DNA of 45,517 nucleotides from Bacillus sp. (in: firmicutes) (GTDB lineage: Bacteria; Bacillota; Bacilli; Bacillales; Bacillaceae). This document shows positions 36,087 through 45,517 of the stretch, in pieces. The position numbers and the translations under genes were made by a program. The notes beneath the pieces were generated by a model that had not been told where the DNA came from, ran no database searches, and saw only the letters and a list, made by a program, of their open reading frames with translations. The stretch spans positions 1-45,517 of the forward strand of contig JAPSLU010000015.1 in assembly GCA_031180405.1 (NCBI GenBank), given 5' to 3'. Within the stretch, counting starts at the first letter, position 1. Every line of letters starts with the position of its first letter.

Positions 36087-36099
36087 CTTTATTTTTATG

Positions 36100-36462
36100 T
36101 TATTTAATTTGTGATACCCATTCAGCCATTTCATCAAGTTTTTCGTCTGGAACAAGGCCTCCTGGCATGATACCTCTACCTTGCTGAATTGTTGTTTTAA
36201 TTTCATCTACACTTATTTTCTCACCAACACCTACAAGTGCAGGACCAGCTCCACCCTCATAGTTTTGTCCATGACAAGAAATACAGTTTTGTTGGTAAAT
36301 CTCTTCCGGTGTAGCGTTTGCAACATCTTCAGTGCTTGGTTCTTCTTCTCCACCGCTAGCTAGTTCTTTATGATCGCCAATACCTTTAAATGATAAAAGG
36401 AACATAAGGCCGATTCCTAGAACAGCGATTAATAAAAACGGAATAAGTGGATTGCGATTCAT
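36100..36462 (-). CDS. cccA: Cytochrome c-550 (CccA)
   Basis: This 120-residue membrane-anchored cytochrome carries electrons on the outer face of the membrane. It has an N-terminal anchor (5-25, NPLIPFLLIAVLGIGL), an acidic linker, the haem motif CISCH (60-64) and an axial methionine in GIMPGG. Two ATGs are adjacent; the second (36462) is seven bases from GGGAGG and gives the family start. It has its own terminator, and direct/inverted repeats lie in the leader. Confidence 0.95.
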   Translation of the reverse strand: MNRNPLIPFLLIAVLGIGLMFLLSFKGIGDHKELASGGEEEPSTEDVANATPEEIYQQNCISCHGQNYEGGAGPALVGVGEKISVDEIKTTIQQGRGIMPGGLVPDEKLDEMAEWVSQIK

Positions 36463-36794
36463 CATGTAACCTCCCTTATGTAAATAGTAAACCTTTCCAT
36501 TAGTAGAAACATTTATGAACTACTAATGTTTAGTAGAATTATCGTACATATTCGAGCAGTTCCCGCTGATAATTCTTTTATACTTTTTCAAGTCCATAGG
36601 GTTCAACTGCCCGGTACTGCTGGATAATCAACATAAGTACACTTTTTATAAACAACCTCTATTTTACTGTAATTTTTCATTAAGGAAAAGACCTATCTTT
36701 TAACATCTCCATGTTTTTCACACTTTAGACAAAAAACGGCCATGACTTTCAAATTCCCTAAATCTCCTATTGACATTCTCTTTATTGAACGTTT
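36463..36794. other. Intergenic region upstream of cccA
   Basis: This 332-base gap contains no convincing ORF. Its notable content is a set of three related dyad arms at 36498-36536 in the cccA leader, and an 18-base palindrome-like TATTGAACGTTTTCAATA at 36783-36800 that overlaps the stop codon of the next gene. A clear cccA promoter was not found. Confidence 0.55.
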
Positions 36795-37328
36795 TCAATA
36801 TATAGCAGTTATTCCAAATATAACAAGTGCGATTATACCGCTAACAAGTAAATAATAAATCCGCAATAAACCGCCAGTAACTATCCAAAGTAGACAATTT
36901 AGTATAACAGATACTGCAATCCAAAATTGGTTACCTGCCGTTGTATACTCAACAAAAGAAAGTGATGCTAATAAGAGTTGAATAAATGAGATCACCAAAG
37001 CTATTTGATAAGATGTTTTCCGCTTAATAAGGAAAGCGGTAACAAATATCGATGATAATAGTAAAAAACCTGTTGTAACTGTTTGCAAAACAAACAACAA
37101 TTCAGTAAAATAGGTGACAAGAACACTGATCATGAAAAGAATAAGAACAGCTCCAATTAGGAAAAATGGTGGTGTTTTTAGTTCTTTTGAAATATTTGAT
37201 ATTTCATCTTCATGATTACCCTCCGTATATAGGGCCAATAAAAAGTCACAGTATGTATCTGGAAGAAGCTTGCTGTCTTTCCAGTGATAAATTTCTTTAA
37301 TAATTATTTCTTTCTTTTCGTTATCCAT
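36795..37328 (-). CDS. Unrecognised membrane protein with N-terminal soluble segment
   Basis: This 177-residue protein begins with a charged segment (about 1-48, KEIYHWKDSKLLPDTYCDFL) and then has five or more hydrophobic segments (about 53-176). The WKDSKLLPDTYCDFLLALYT stretch resembles N-termini of several Bacillus membrane proteins, but I cannot name a family. It sits downstream of sigA, outside the macromolecular synthesis operon. Function unknown. Confidence 0.65.
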   Translation of the reverse strand: MDNEKKEIIIKEIYHWKDSKLLPDTYCDFLLALYTEGNHEDEISNISKELKTPPFFLIGAVLILFMISVLVTYFTELLFVLQTVTTGFLLLSSIFVTAFLIKRKTSYQIALVISFIQLLLASLSFVEYTTAGNQFWIAVSVILNCLLWIVTGGLLRIYYLLVSGIIALVIFGITAIY

Positions 37329-37424
37329 AAAAGCTATCCTTTTAAGTTGTTTCTTTCTTGTAAAAAGTAATTAAAGGCCTGTAAATGGAATTTTTATCAT
37401 TCACCTTGAGAAGCGGCTAACTAG

Positions 37425-37450
37425 AAAAAAGACGGACATTCGTCCGCCTT
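37425..37450 (-). terminator. Terminator after sigA
   Basis: On the minus strand GGCGGAC-GAAT-GTCCGTC (37448-37431) is followed by TTTTTTC. It ends the dnaG-sigA operon. Confidence 0.9.
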
Positions 37451-37453
37451 ATC

Positions 37454-38572
37454 TTACTCTAAGAAATCTTTAAGACGTTTACTACGGCTAGGATGGCGCA
37501 ATTTACGAAGTGCTTTCGCTTCAATTTGACGAATACGTTCACGTGTAACTCCAAACACTTTTCCTACTTCTTCAAGTGTTCTTGTTCGTCCATCATCAAG
37601 TCCAAAACGTAAACGTAAAACATTTTCTTCACGGTCTGTTAATGTATCGAGCACATCTTCGAGCTGCTCTTTTAATAATTCATATGCCGCGTGTTCAGAT
37701 GGAGAGGTTGCGTCTTGATCCTCGATAAAATCACCTAAATGAGAGTCATCTTCTTCCCCTATAGGTGTTTCTAATGACACTGGCTCTTGAGCAATCTTAA
37801 GGATTTCCCTTACCTTATCAGGCGTAAGTTCCATGTCTTCTCCAATTTCCTCAGGAGTTGGTTCCCTTCCTAGGTCCTGAAGTAATTGACGCTGAACTCT
37901 AATTAATTTGTTAATTGTCTCAACCATATGAACTGGAATACGAATTGTTCTGGCCTGGTCAGCAATAGCACGTGTAATTGCTTGGCGAATCCACCATGTA
38001 GCATACGTACTAAATTTATACCCTTTTTCATAATCGAATTTCTCTACAGCTTTCATTAATCCCATATTACCTTCTTGGATTAAATCAAGAAATAGCATAC
38101 CACGCCCAACATAACGTTTTGCTATACTAACAACTAATCGCAAGTTGGCTTCAGCAAGTCTGCGCTTAGCTTCTTCATCGCCTTCTTCTATGCGTTTAGC
38201 CAGATTGATTTCTTCATTAGCAGATAAAAGATCAACACGGCCAATTTCTTTTAAATACATTCTAACAGGGTCATTTATTTTAACTCCTGGTGGAACACTC
38301 AAATCATTTAAATCAAATTCCTCTTCTTTAGCAAGATCTTGAATGTTTGGATCAGCTTCCGCGTCTTCACCAGCTTCACCAATTAGTTCTACACCTTGTT
38401 CACCAAGAAATTCATAATACTCATCCATTTGGTCTGATTCAATTTCAAAGTTAGACATACGCTCTGCAATTTCTTCATATGTCAAAACTCCACGTTTTTT
38501 CCCGATTTCTGTCAACTGATCCTTCACCTGTTCAAAGGTTACTTCTGTTTCATGGGTTTGTTTATCAGCCAT
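37454..38572 (-). CDS. sigA: Housekeeping RNA polymerase sigma factor SigA (RpoD)
   Basis: This 372-residue primary sigma factor directs RNA polymerase to -35/-10 promoters. Region 1.1 (about 1-80) is present, then region 1.2 ([10 protein letters not shown]), region 2 ([24 protein letters not shown] and [17 protein letters not shown]), region 3 ([13 protein letters not shown]) and the region 4.2 helix-turn-helix ([20 protein letters not shown]). The ATG at 38572 follows GAAGGAGGGG; a longer reading to 38599 would include that site. It is downstream of dnaG with a 124-base gap that may hold further promoters. Confidence 0.98.
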   Translation of the reverse strand: MADKQTHETEVTFEQVKDQLTEIGKKRGVLTYEEIAERMSNFEIESDQMDEYYEFLGEQGVELIGEAGEDAEADPNIQDLAKEEEFDLNDLSVPPGVKINDPVRMYLKEIGRVDLLSANEEINLAKRIEEGDEEAKRRLAEANLRLVVSIAKRYVGRGMLFLDLIQEGNMGLMKAVEKFDYEKGYKFSTYATWWIRQAITRAIADQARTIRIPVHMVETINKLIRVQRQLLQDLGREPTPEEIGEDMELTPDKVREILKIAQEPVSLETPIGEEDDSHLGDFIEDQDATSPSEHAAYELLKEQLEDVLDTLTDREENVLRLRFGLDDGRTRTLEEVGKVFGVTRERIRQIEAKALRKLRHPSRSKRLKDFLE

Positions 38573-38696
38573 AGGATCCCCTCCTTCCAAACTTACCATT
38601 GTAAGATAAGCTATAGGATTACTGTTTTAGCAAGTGTTTTTCACATCCATGATGTATCACTCATGCCTTAAAATAATCTTAATATTAGCCTACTTA

Positions 38697-40514
38697 TCAT
38701 GATTTTAGAGCTTGTTTTAATTGAATTATTTCCATTGCAATTTGAGCTGCTTCTTTATATTGCTTATTTCTTTCAGCTTCAATTTTATCTACTTCTTTTT
38801 CTTTTATCTTTAACATTTTTTGATGATTCAACACCTGTTTTATATAATCTGAAAGCTCTTGTTCACTCACTTCAGAATTAAGAGTAATCATCGCAATGTT
38901 GGATACGGTATGTTGTAATTCAGGACTTGGCAGCTTTGAAAGAAAAGAGCTTACATTTTCTTCATTACCTTCCTCATAAAATCCATATAAATAAGTAACA
39001 ATTGCTTTATGCTCTTCAATATTAAATTGAAGTCCAAGTCGATCTAATACTTTTTCTGCTATGTCTTTACTTCTTAGCATATGTCCAATTAGCATTCTCT
39101 CAGCAGTGTGAAATGCTGGTAATAGCCGTTTTGACTGTATTGGCTTCCTCTTTGGCTGTTCAGATACATTTTTTTGCTGCTGCGGAACGTATTGATGATT
39201 TATCTGCTTTTCCTTTTGCAGAATCTGTTCCTTTAAAACATCCATTGAAAGATCAAATTCCGAGGATAATTGTTTTAAGTAGATTTCTTTCTCCACAGCA
39301 TTATCAAGCATTGATAATTCTTTAATGACATTTTCAATATATTGAAGCCTTTCACCCTCGTTCTGAAGGTTTTTCCCTCTACGGTAATAGGTCATTTTAA
39401 ATGTCATCATTGGAACGCTTGCCCCTATTACATCATGTTTGAATTTATCATATCCATACTTATTGATGTAGTCATCAGGGTCTAACCCATCTGGTATCAT
39501 TGCCACCTTTAACTTGCATCCAGTATCTTTAAGAATCTTAGCAGCCCTAATTGTCGCTTCAACTCCAGCTGAATCTGAATCATAACAAATAATAACCTCT
39601 GAAACATTTCTACGTATGATTTTAGCCTGGTCTTCTGTCAATGAAGTTCCCATCGTTGCAATTGCTTGTTCTACACCTGCTCTGGTGGAAGAAATAACAT
39701 CTGCAAAACCTTCGTATAGAACGACCTGCTGGTTTTTTCGAATATGTACTCTTGCTCGGTGAAAATTATATAGTAGCTTACTCTTATTAAAAATTTTCGT
39801 TTCAGGACTATTTAAGTATTTTGGTTTTTCATCACCTAGTACACGTCCTGAAAAAGCAATTGTATTACCATGATGGTCCATAATCGGAAACATAATTCGA
39901 TTTCTAAACCGATCAAAAAATTCATCATTTGTGTTATTTTTTCTAACTAATAACCCTGCTTCCTCCATCAAAGATAAGTCAAAGCCGCGTTTTACTAAGA
40001 ACTTTGAAACGAAATCCCAAGAATCTAACGAATACCCAATTTCAAACGTATCAATAATATCCTTTGTAAAACCTCGATTCAACAAGTAATCTAGTGCCGG
40101 CTGCCCTTCCTTGGTATTCACTAACAGGTGGTGATAGAATTTTTTTAATAGCTCATGGGCTTCAATCATCTTTTCTGAATCTTTCGAAACTACCTGACCT
40201 TGTTCTACAGTTGTTATATTTGGCAAGTCAATGTTGGTCTTATCGGCAAGATGTTGAGCTGCTTCAACAAATGAATAGCCTTCATGCTGCATTAGAAAAG
40301 AAAAAACATTTCCACCCGCACCACAACCAAAACAATGAAAAATTTGCTTGTCAGCTGATACCGAGAACGAAGGAGACTTCTCTCCATGAAACGGACATAA
40401 GCCAAAATAATTACGCCCTTGTTTCTTCAATTGAACATATTCACTTATTACATCAACAATGTCAGAAGTTCTTTGTATTTTTTCGATTAATTCCTCGGGA
40501 ATTCGATTTCCCAT
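38697..40514 (-). CDS. dnaG: DNA primase
   Basis: This 605-residue enzyme makes RNA primers at the replication fork. The CHC2 zinc site is C40, H43, C61 and C64. The TOPRIM core follows (YEGFADVIS about 268-276, CYDSDSAG about 310-317, DGLDPDDYI). The C-terminal helicase-interaction domain starts near 450. It lies 32 bases after yqxD and upstream of sigA, as in the macromolecular synthesis operon. Its ribosome binding site is weak (GGGG, about eight bases away). Confidence 0.97.
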   Translation of the reverse strand: MGNRIPEELIEKIQRTSDIVDVISEYVQLKKQGRNYFGLCPFHGEKSPSFSVSADKQIFHCFGCGAGGNVFSFLMQHEGYSFVEAAQHLADKTNIDLPNITTVEQGQVVSKDSEKMIEAHELLKKFYHHLLVNTKEGQPALDYLLNRGFTKDIIDTFEIGYSLDSWDFVSKFLVKRGFDLSLMEEAGLLVRKNNTNDEFFDRFRNRIMFPIMDHHGNTIAFSGRVLGDEKPKYLNSPETKIFNKSKLLYNFHRARVHIRKNQQVVLYEGFADVISSTRAGVEQAIATMGTSLTEDQAKIIRRNVSEVIICYDSDSAGVEATIRAAKILKDTGCKLKVAMIPDGLDPDDYINKYGYDKFKHDVIGASVPMMTFKMTYYRRGKNLQNEGERLQYIENVIKELSMLDNAVEKEIYLKQLSSEFDLSMDVLKEQILQKEKQINHQYVPQQQKNVSEQPKRKPIQSKRLLPAFHTAERMLIGHMLRSKDIAEKVLDRLGLQFNIEEHKAIVTYLYGFYEEGNEENVSSFLSKLPSPELQHTVSNIAMITLNSEVSEQELSDYIKQVLNHQKMLKIKEKEVDKIEAERNKQYKEAAQIAMEIIQLKQALKS

Positions 40515-40546
40515 ACTAACAACCCCGTATTACAGATATTCGATAT

Positions 40547-40998
40547 TTATTTAAGTTCTCCTGCATGTTTCGACAAAATCTTTTCAAGTGTTGTGATAAA
40601 ATTTAAAGTATCTTCATCTGTAAATTTTTTCGGACCTTTCGTATATTTACCACCACGTCTTTCCATAGCAGATAAATAACGAAATTGGAGAGCTGTATCA
40701 ATATTAGCTTCTGTATATTGCTTTCCCCTTGGTGTAATAAATATAACGTTCTTTCGTATTAAAAGACCCGCTAATCCAATATCTTGAGAAATAACGATAT
40801 CTTGCTTATTGACATGATTAACTATGTATAAATCAGCTTCTTCCTTACCCGTGTCAACAAAAACCCAATGACCTCCAAACGTTTTATCAGTCGTATGATT
40901 ATAGGCGGCAACATATACGATATCTATGTTGAACTTACTAGCAATCATCATTATTTCTTGTTTGACGGGACAAGCATAGCATCGACAAAAATCCTCAT
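40547..40998 (-). pseudogene. yqxD: YqxD (UPF0178/DUF188) with a single-base frameshift near the start
   Basis: The open frame from 40951 gives 134 residues that match the UPF0178 family from its middle (IVYVAAYNHT, IVISQDIGLAGLLI, ITPRGKQYTE, FRYLSAMERRGGKYTKGPK). The family N-terminus lies upstream in another frame: ATG at 40998 reads MRIFVDA, and after one missing base (between 40978 and 40977) the reading continues YACPVKQEIMMIAS. Restoring one G gives DADACPV, the conserved acidic motif. As written, the full protein cannot be made; the open part lacks this motif and has no ribosome binding site. It may be a mutation, a sequencing error or a frameshift site. It lies directly upstream of dnaG. 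Confidence 0.85.
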
Positions 40999-41308
40999 CG
41001 TTTTTTCGCCATAATTCTCTATTCTACATCACTCCGAAATATCCTTCTTCTTCACAATCTTTTGTACAGTTACTATTCGCGGGAAAGACCTTAAATTCCT
41101 TTTTGTCGAAAATTATTTTAATTGCTCTCTTGACAGTTTACAATTAATAGTTTATTCCCATATATCAAGTTCTAAACCTAAAAAAAGTATTTTTATCACA
41201 ATTTTTTATTATAATACAAAGTTTTCTAAATTTCTATTGTTTTTCACGAAAAATAACTGAATATTTTTTAGAAACAGAAAAGGATGACCATATTGCCATC
41301 CATTCCCT
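40999..41308. other. Intergenic region between ppsR and yqxD
   Basis: This 310-base AT-rich gap holds the ppsR terminator and should contain the yqxD-dnaG-sigA operon promoter. A TATAAT lies on the minus strand near 41209-41214, but its -35 is poor. No ORF is evident. Confidence 0.5.
41274..41301 (-). terminator. Terminator after ppsR
   Basis: On the minus strand GGATG (41301-41297) pairs with CATCC (41286-41282) with a ten-base loop. TTTTCTGTTT follows. Confidence 0.6.
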
Positions 41309-42124
41309 TTATCCATTTTGCTTATTCATTAAATTAGCGATAATATTGGCTGTTTCTTCAACAGCCTTATTCGATACATCGATAACTTGACAACCGATCT
41401 TTTCCACTACTTTATCAAAGTAGTTTAGCTCCTCTTTAATTCGATCAATATTTGCATAGAAAGCCTCATCATTTAACCCTAGTGACTTTAATCGTTCTCT
41501 TCTAATATTATTTAGCTTTTCAGGCATAATACGAAGCCCCACACATTTTTGGGCAGAGACTTTGTACAATTCTTCTGGCGGTTCAACCTCTGGAACGATA
41601 GGAACATTTGCCACCTTAAACCGCTTGTGAGCTAGATATTGAGATAGAGGGGTTTTTGATGTTCTCGATACACCAATCAAGACAATATCAGCTTTTAAAA
41701 TCCCTCTAGGATCTCTACCATCGTCATACTTTACTGCAAATTCAATCGCTTCGACTTTCTTAAAATAATCATCGTCCAGTTTTCTGACTCGCCCTGGTTC
41801 ATATTTTGCAGCAATCCCATAAGATGTTTCCATTTTGTCAATCAAAGGCCCAATAATATCATAATATATAACACCTTCTTTATTAGCCTCTTTAATCAAA
41901 AACTCTCTTAATTCTGGTATAACAAGTGTAAAACAAACAATTGCATTTTCTTTCTTAGCAAGGTTCAAGACTTCCAAAATCGTTCCTTTATCCTCTACAT
42001 AAGGAATGCGCTTAATCTTCGTATTTGCTGAATTTCCATTAAATTGACTTGCTGCAGCTTTTACAACAAGTTCAGCTGTTTCACCGACAGAATCGGAAAC
42101 AACATAGATCAATTGATAGCTCAT
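41309..42124 (-). CDS. ppsR: Pyruvate, phosphate dikinase/PEP synthase regulatory protein family (YqfL)
   Basis: This 271-residue protein belongs to the DUF299 bifunctional kinase/pyrophosphorylase family, which modifies a threonine of PPDK or PEP synthase. It starts [20 protein letters not shown] and has the P-loop [15 protein letters not shown] (about 152-166). The ATG at 42124 follows GTGGGGA. It is six bases or so downstream of ccpN, and in B. subtilis YqfL affects CcpN activity, so the pair likely adjusts gluconeogenesis. Confidence 0.93.
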   Translation of the reverse strand: MSYQLIYVVSDSVGETAELVVKAAASQFNGNSANTKIKRIPYVEDKGTILEVLNLAKKENAIVCFTLVIPELREFLIKEANKEGVIYYDIIGPLIDKMETSYGIAAKYEPGRVRKLDDDYFKKVEAIEFAVKYDDGRDPRGILKADIVLIGVSRTSKTPLSQYLAHKRFKVANVPIVPEVEPPEELYKVSAQKCVGLRIMPEKLNNIRRERLKSLGLNDEAFYANIDRIKEELNYFDKVVEKIGCQVIDVSNKAVEETANIIANLMNKQNG

Positions 42125-42148
42125 TTTATCCCCACTTCTCAAGTAAAT

Positions 42149-42778
42149 TTACTCATTTAGAAAGCTAACCAAAATTTTTGTCATATTTGTTTTTGTGATT
42201 CTCCCAATTACCTCTAAGCCTTTTTCTGTATCTTTGACAACAGGTAGTGCATCAATTTGTTTTTCAATTAGAACCTGGGCAACATCTATGATAAAATCAT
42301 CAGGTCTACAAACAGTAATGTTTGGCATTCTAGTCATAATAATATTAACGGGAATTGTCGTCAGCTCTTGCTTGCCAATACTTGTCCGTAATAGATCTTT
42401 TCGAGAAAGAACACCAATTAAATATGAGTGATCATCTACAACAAATAATGTTCCTACATCTTCTAGAAACATCATGCAGATCGCATCATAGACCGACACA
42501 TTCACGCTAACTACAATTGGTATTGATTGATAATCTTTCACTTGAAGCTTTTTAAATTCTTCTTTTAACAAATGTGTATTTGTTTTTCCTGTAAAATAAT
42601 ACCCAACACGTGGTCTTGCCTCTAAATAACCGGACATCGTTAAAATTGCTAGATCTGGACGAAGAGTAGCTCTTGTTAGATTTAATTGTTCTGCAATTTG
42701 CTCCCCTGTAATCGGGCCATCCGCTTTTACAATCTCAACAATTTGTTCCTGTCTTTTATTCAGCTCTATTTTTCTCAC
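42149..42778 (-). CDS. ccpN: Gluconeogenesis repressor CcpN
   Basis: This 209-residue regulator has an N-terminal helix-turn-helix (about 1-60, GPITGEQIAEQLNLTRATLRPDLAIL) and two CBS domains (about 80-205) that sense nucleotides. In B. subtilis it represses gapB and pckA during glycolytic growth. Start is a GTG (reads VRKIELNKRQ with initiator Met) with a poor, close AAGG site. It lies between glyS and ppsR. Confidence 0.95.
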   Translation of the reverse strand: MRKIELNKRQEQIVEIVKADGPITGEQIAEQLNLTRATLRPDLAILTMSGYLEARPRVGYYFTGKTNTHLLKEEFKKLQVKDYQSIPIVVSVNVSVYDAICMMFLEDVGTLFVVDDHSYLIGVLSRKDLLRTSIGKQELTTIPVNIIMTRMPNITVCRPDDFIIDVAQVLIEKQIDALPVVKDTEKGLEVIGRITKTNMTKILVSFLNE

Positions 42779-43011
42779 CGCCTTGCATGATCATTTTTTA
42801 CACAAATGGCATAATTTACACAATAAAAGGACATAACAAAGAATTTTGAGTCAATTTGAAGATTCCCAATATTTTATATATAAGGCTTTAGTAAACTTAA
42901 ATTGTTGATCTAATCCATTTAACAATTTTGCTTAGGATATTAACTAATAAATTAATTATATACTTTACACACCGTTTGAAAAGCATAATGTTTTGTGATT
43001 TTATCTATATA

Positions 43012-43040
43012 GAAAAAGGGCTGACGATTTTGCCAGTCCC
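43012..43040 (-). terminator. Terminator after glyS
   Basis: On the minus strand GGG plus CTGGC pair with GTCAG plus CCC (one bulged A) and are followed by TTTTTCT. It closes glyQS. Confidence 0.75.
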
Positions 43041-43063
43041 TAAAATTCCCATTTATCACCTTA

Positions 43064-45118
43064 TTACTTAACTAAAATGAATGTCATTTTTGCAAATGAT
43101 TCAATTAACTGTGATAGCACAATCATTTGAGCTAATCGATTTTGTTTTACCTCTTCATTATCGGACATGACCATCGTATGTTCGAAATAATCATTGATAA
43201 TAGGCTTTAAAGCTGCAAGAGCTTGATATTTTTCCTCTACACTTTCTACTGAATTGATCTTATCAACCGTTTCTGTATAGGCATTAAATAGCGCTGTCTC
43301 ATAATCACTATCAAATAATTGACTGTTAATATCAGAGCTCGAACCTTTATTTGCAATATTCATTACACGTGCAAGCGCCTCAACCGTCTCTTTAAAGTCT
43401 GGTTGCGTTGAAGCTTCTTGGAGAACTTTGGCACGAGCTACGATTGAATTGACCTCAAATATAGTTGACTCTAATACGGCATCATTTAAATCATAACGTA
43501 TTTTTTCTTCTGCCAAGCGATATTTTATTCTCAGTTTAAAAAACGAAAGCAACTCTTCTTTAGCTTTTGTTGCATCTTTATTTTGATACTGTGCAAAAGC
43601 TAGGTCGAATAAATCCGGTAATGAGATTGACCATTCTTTTGAAAGTAATATTTGAATAATACCACTTGCTTGTCTTCTTAGAGCATAAGGATCCTGAGAA
43701 CCTGTTGGTATTTTTCCAATTGCGAAGAAACCAACGATTGTATCTAATTTATCTGCAAGCGCAACGATAGCTCCTACATTTGAACTTGGTGCAGCATCCT
43801 CAGCATGGCGTGGCATATAATGTTCGTTAATTGCTAAAGATACTTCGTTTGTTTCACCACTTAGGCGAGCATATTTTTCACCAATTTTCCCTTGTAATTC
43901 AGGAAATTCATATACCATATGAGTTACTAAATCAAATTTACAGATTGCTGCAGCTCGTTCAACATGTTTCTGTTCTTCACTGCTCACTCGAAGTTTTATA
44001 GCTAATTGATTAGAAAGATTAACGATACGGTTAACTTTCTCCCCAAGTGTTCCCAACTCTTCATGAAACACAATTTTATCTAGCTTTTTAACCGCATCCT
44101 GAATTTTCAGCTTTTGGTCTTCTTTGTAAAAGAAGTTAGCGTCAGATAATCTCGCACGCAATACTTTTTCGTTTCCTCGCGCAACATTCTCAAGATGGTT
44201 TTGATTTCCATTTCTTACTGTAACAAAGTATGGTAGCAATTGCCCTTCTTGGTTTCGAACCGGAAAATAACGTTGATGCTCCTTCATTGTTGTGACGAGT
44301 ACTTCGTCTGGTAACGACAAATAATCTTCTTCAAACTTTCCAAACAAAGCTGTTGGGTACTCAACTAGATTATTTACTTCTTCTAAAAGGTCCACATCAA
44401 CTGGAATCACCCATTTATTCTCTTGTTCAAGATCAGTCAACTGCTGGGTAATTGCCTCTTTTCGTTTACTAGGATCAGCAATCACGAATTGCTCTAACAA
44501 TGCTGCTTCATATAATGATGGTGAAGCAATTTCCACCTTTTCTCCTAGAAAACGATGTCCAAAACTATAAGAATTTGTTTTAGCACCCGCAATTTCAAAA
44601 GGAATGATATCATTTCCAAACAAAGCTACTAACCACTTGATTGGACGAATATAACGTAATTCTTGGTTACCCCAACGCATGTTTTTAGGAAAAGTTAGCC
44701 CAGTAATAAGTTCACGAACCTCAGTTAAAAGTGACTTCGCTTCTTGTCCCTGGATAAATTTTTGCACATGAACATATTCCACACCATTAATTTCCTTAAA
44801 ATAAATATCCTCTACAGAAGCACCTTGTCCTTTTGTAAAACCAATAGCTGCCTTTGACCAATTACCGTTTTCATCTAACGCAATTTTCCTTGCAGGCCCT
44901 TTTGCTTCTTCTTCAATGTCTGGCTGCTTTTCTAGTACATTTTTTACTAATACTGCTAATCTTCGTGGAGTGGAATAGGTTCTTACCTCTCCATGCGATA
45001 ACTGCTTTTCTTCTAACCATTTTGTCAGTTTTTCAGCTAATTGATTCATCGCAGGCGTAACATAATGTGCTGGAACTTCTTCTAGACCTATTTCTAACAG
45101 TAAGTCTTTTTTACTCAT
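43064..45118 (-). CDS. glyS: Glycyl-tRNA synthetase beta subunit
   Basis: This 684-residue subunit binds tRNA-Gly in the alpha2-beta2 glycyl-tRNA synthetase. It starts [18 protein letters not shown] and contains the HD-like segment, the [29 protein letters not shown] block (about 460-488) and the C-terminal DALR-like anticodon domain. GAAGGAGG lies seven bases upstream. The ATG overlaps the last codons of glyQ by eight bases, so the subunits are coupled one to one. Confidence 0.98.
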   Translation of the reverse strand: MSKKDLLLEIGLEEVPAHYVTPAMNQLAEKLTKWLEEKQLSHGEVRTYSTPRRLAVLVKNVLEKQPDIEEEAKGPARKIALDENGNWSKAAIGFTKGQGASVEDIYFKEINGVEYVHVQKFIQGQEAKSLLTEVRELITGLTFPKNMRWGNQELRYIRPIKWLVALFGNDIIPFEIAGAKTNSYSFGHRFLGEKVEIASPSLYEAALLEQFVIADPSKRKEAITQQLTDLEQENKWVIPVDVDLLEEVNNLVEYPTALFGKFEEDYLSLPDEVLVTTMKEHQRYFPVRNQEGQLLPYFVTVRNGNQNHLENVARGNEKVLRARLSDANFFYKEDQKLKIQDAVKKLDKIVFHEELGTLGEKVNRIVNLSNQLAIKLRVSSEEQKHVERAAAICKFDLVTHMVYEFPELQGKIGEKYARLSGETNEVSLAINEHYMPRHAEDAAPSSNVGAIVALADKLDTIVGFFAIGKIPTGSQDPYALRRQASGIIQILLSKEWSISLPDLFDLAFAQYQNKDATKAKEELLSFFKLRIKYRLAEEKIRYDLNDAVLESTIFEVNSIVARAKVLQEASTQPDFKETVEALARVMNIANKGSSSDINSQLFDSDYETALFNAYTETVDKINSVESVEEKYQALAALKPIINDYFEHTMVMSDNEEVKQNRLAQMIVLSQLIESFAKMTFILVK

Positions 45119-45517
45119 GGTCTTTTCCTCCTTCCTGTAGCATTGGGAAGCCTAATTTTTCTCGTTCATCATAAAATGTCTTTGCTACTTTTCTAGCTAG
45201 ATTTCGAACACGTCCAATGTATCCCGTTCTTTCCGTAACTGAAATTGCACCTTTCGCATCGAGAAGATTAAATGTGTGTGAACATTTTAATACGTAGTCA
45301 TATGCAGGATGCACCAATCCCTCATCCATTTGTCTCATCGCTTCTTTTTCATAGGTTGAAAACAATTTGAATAGCATATCAGTATCAGACGTTTCAAACG
45401 TATATTTTGAATGCTCGTATTCTGGCATAAGGAAAATATCACGAACTGTATACCCATCAGTCCATTCTAAATCAAATACATTTTCTTTATCTTGAATATA
45501 TGAGGCTAGTCTTTCAA
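45111..45517 (-). CDS. glyQ: Glycyl-tRNA synthetase alpha subunit (3' part)
   Basis: The last 134 codons are present; the gene runs off the window edge. The frame continues upstream of the internal Met at 45428 to the boundary as [18 protein letters not shown] and then [11 protein letters not shown], which is alpha-subunit sequence. [24 protein letters not shown] is the conserved end. The full protein is about 295 residues, so a little over half is missing. Confidence 0.97.
   Translation of the reverse strand, partial: ERLASYIQDKENVFDLEWTDGYTVRDIFLMPEYEHSKYTFETSDTDMLFKLFSTYEKEAMRQMDEGLVHPAYDYVLKCSHTFNLLDAKGAISVTERTGYIGRVRNLARKVAKTFYDEREKLGFPMLQEGGKDHE

Noticed and set aside
36783-36800. Palindrome TATTGAACGTTTTCAATA, cre-like
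   Set aside because: It overlaps the stop codon of the membrane protein gene, has no T run and is not placed at a promoter.
40094-40519. 141-codon ORF antisense to dnaG
   Set aside because: Shadow of dnaG, in the zinc-binding region, with no ribosome binding site.
1-45517. Search for tRNA, rRNA, CRISPR arrays, IS elements, prophage, toxin-antitoxin or defence genes
   Set aside because: None could be supported; nearly all of the window is conserved Bacillaceae housekeeping sequence.

Overview
The window is an AT-rich chromosomal segment from an endospore-forming member of the Bacillaceae. Gene content and order follow the yqf-yqg region of Bacillus subtilis: glyQ-glyS-ccpN-ppsR-yqxD-dnaG-sigA at the right end, then cccA, trmK, yqfO, ispH, yqfQ, cshB, nfo, zur, ispG, sodA, the pst operon, yqgM/L, rpmG, yqgN, gluP and yqgQ leftwards. 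Sporulation-linked genes (a SpoVAF-like protein, yqfQ, yqfZ) and TTG/GTG starts behind strong Shine-Dalgarno sites fit this group. The species cannot be named from the sequence alone.

Layout, left to right. 1-4.6 kb: yqgQ, then three genes that I recall as absent between gluP and yqgQ in B. subtilis (a CstA-type transporter, a SpoVAF-like germination protein, an unrecognised anchored protein). 4.6-10.2 kb: gluP, yqgO, a DUF92 membrane protein, yqgN, rpmG, the glycosyltransferase yqgM and its partner yqgL. 10.4-16.1 kb: yqzD-yqzC, then phosphate uptake (pstS-pstC-pstA-pstB, phoU) behind a four-repeat Pho box. 16.2-24.5 kb: yqgE, sodA, yqgC, a chemoreceptor, a Na/phosphate cotransporter with a PhoU domain, yqgB, yqfZ. 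24.6-29.4 kb: ispG, two small genes, yqfW, and the zinc cluster znuC-znuB-zur behind a Zur-box-like site. 29.5-36.5 kb: yqfT, cshB-nfo, yqfQ, ispH, trmK-yqfO, cccA. 36.8-45.5 kb: a membrane protein, dnaG-sigA, a frameshifted yqxD, ppsR, ccpN, glyS and the 3' part of glyQ.

Functional groups: phosphate acquisition (pst, phoU, NptA type), zinc homeostasis (znuCB, zur), two enzymes of the MEP isoprenoid pathway (ispG, ispH), replication and transcription initiation (dnaG, sigA), control of gluconeogenesis (ccpN, ppsR), and DNA/RNA maintenance (nfo, cshB, trmK).

I found no prophage, IS element, CRISPR array, tRNA, rRNA, defence island or clearly new multigene system. The most checkable oddities are a single-base frameshift in yqxD, a probable CTG start in yqgC, possible structured leaders of ispH and cccA, a palindrome plus cre-like site before phoU, and two intergenic repeats of a type common in Bacillaceae. 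All statements about families and about B. subtilis gene order come from memory, not from a search.
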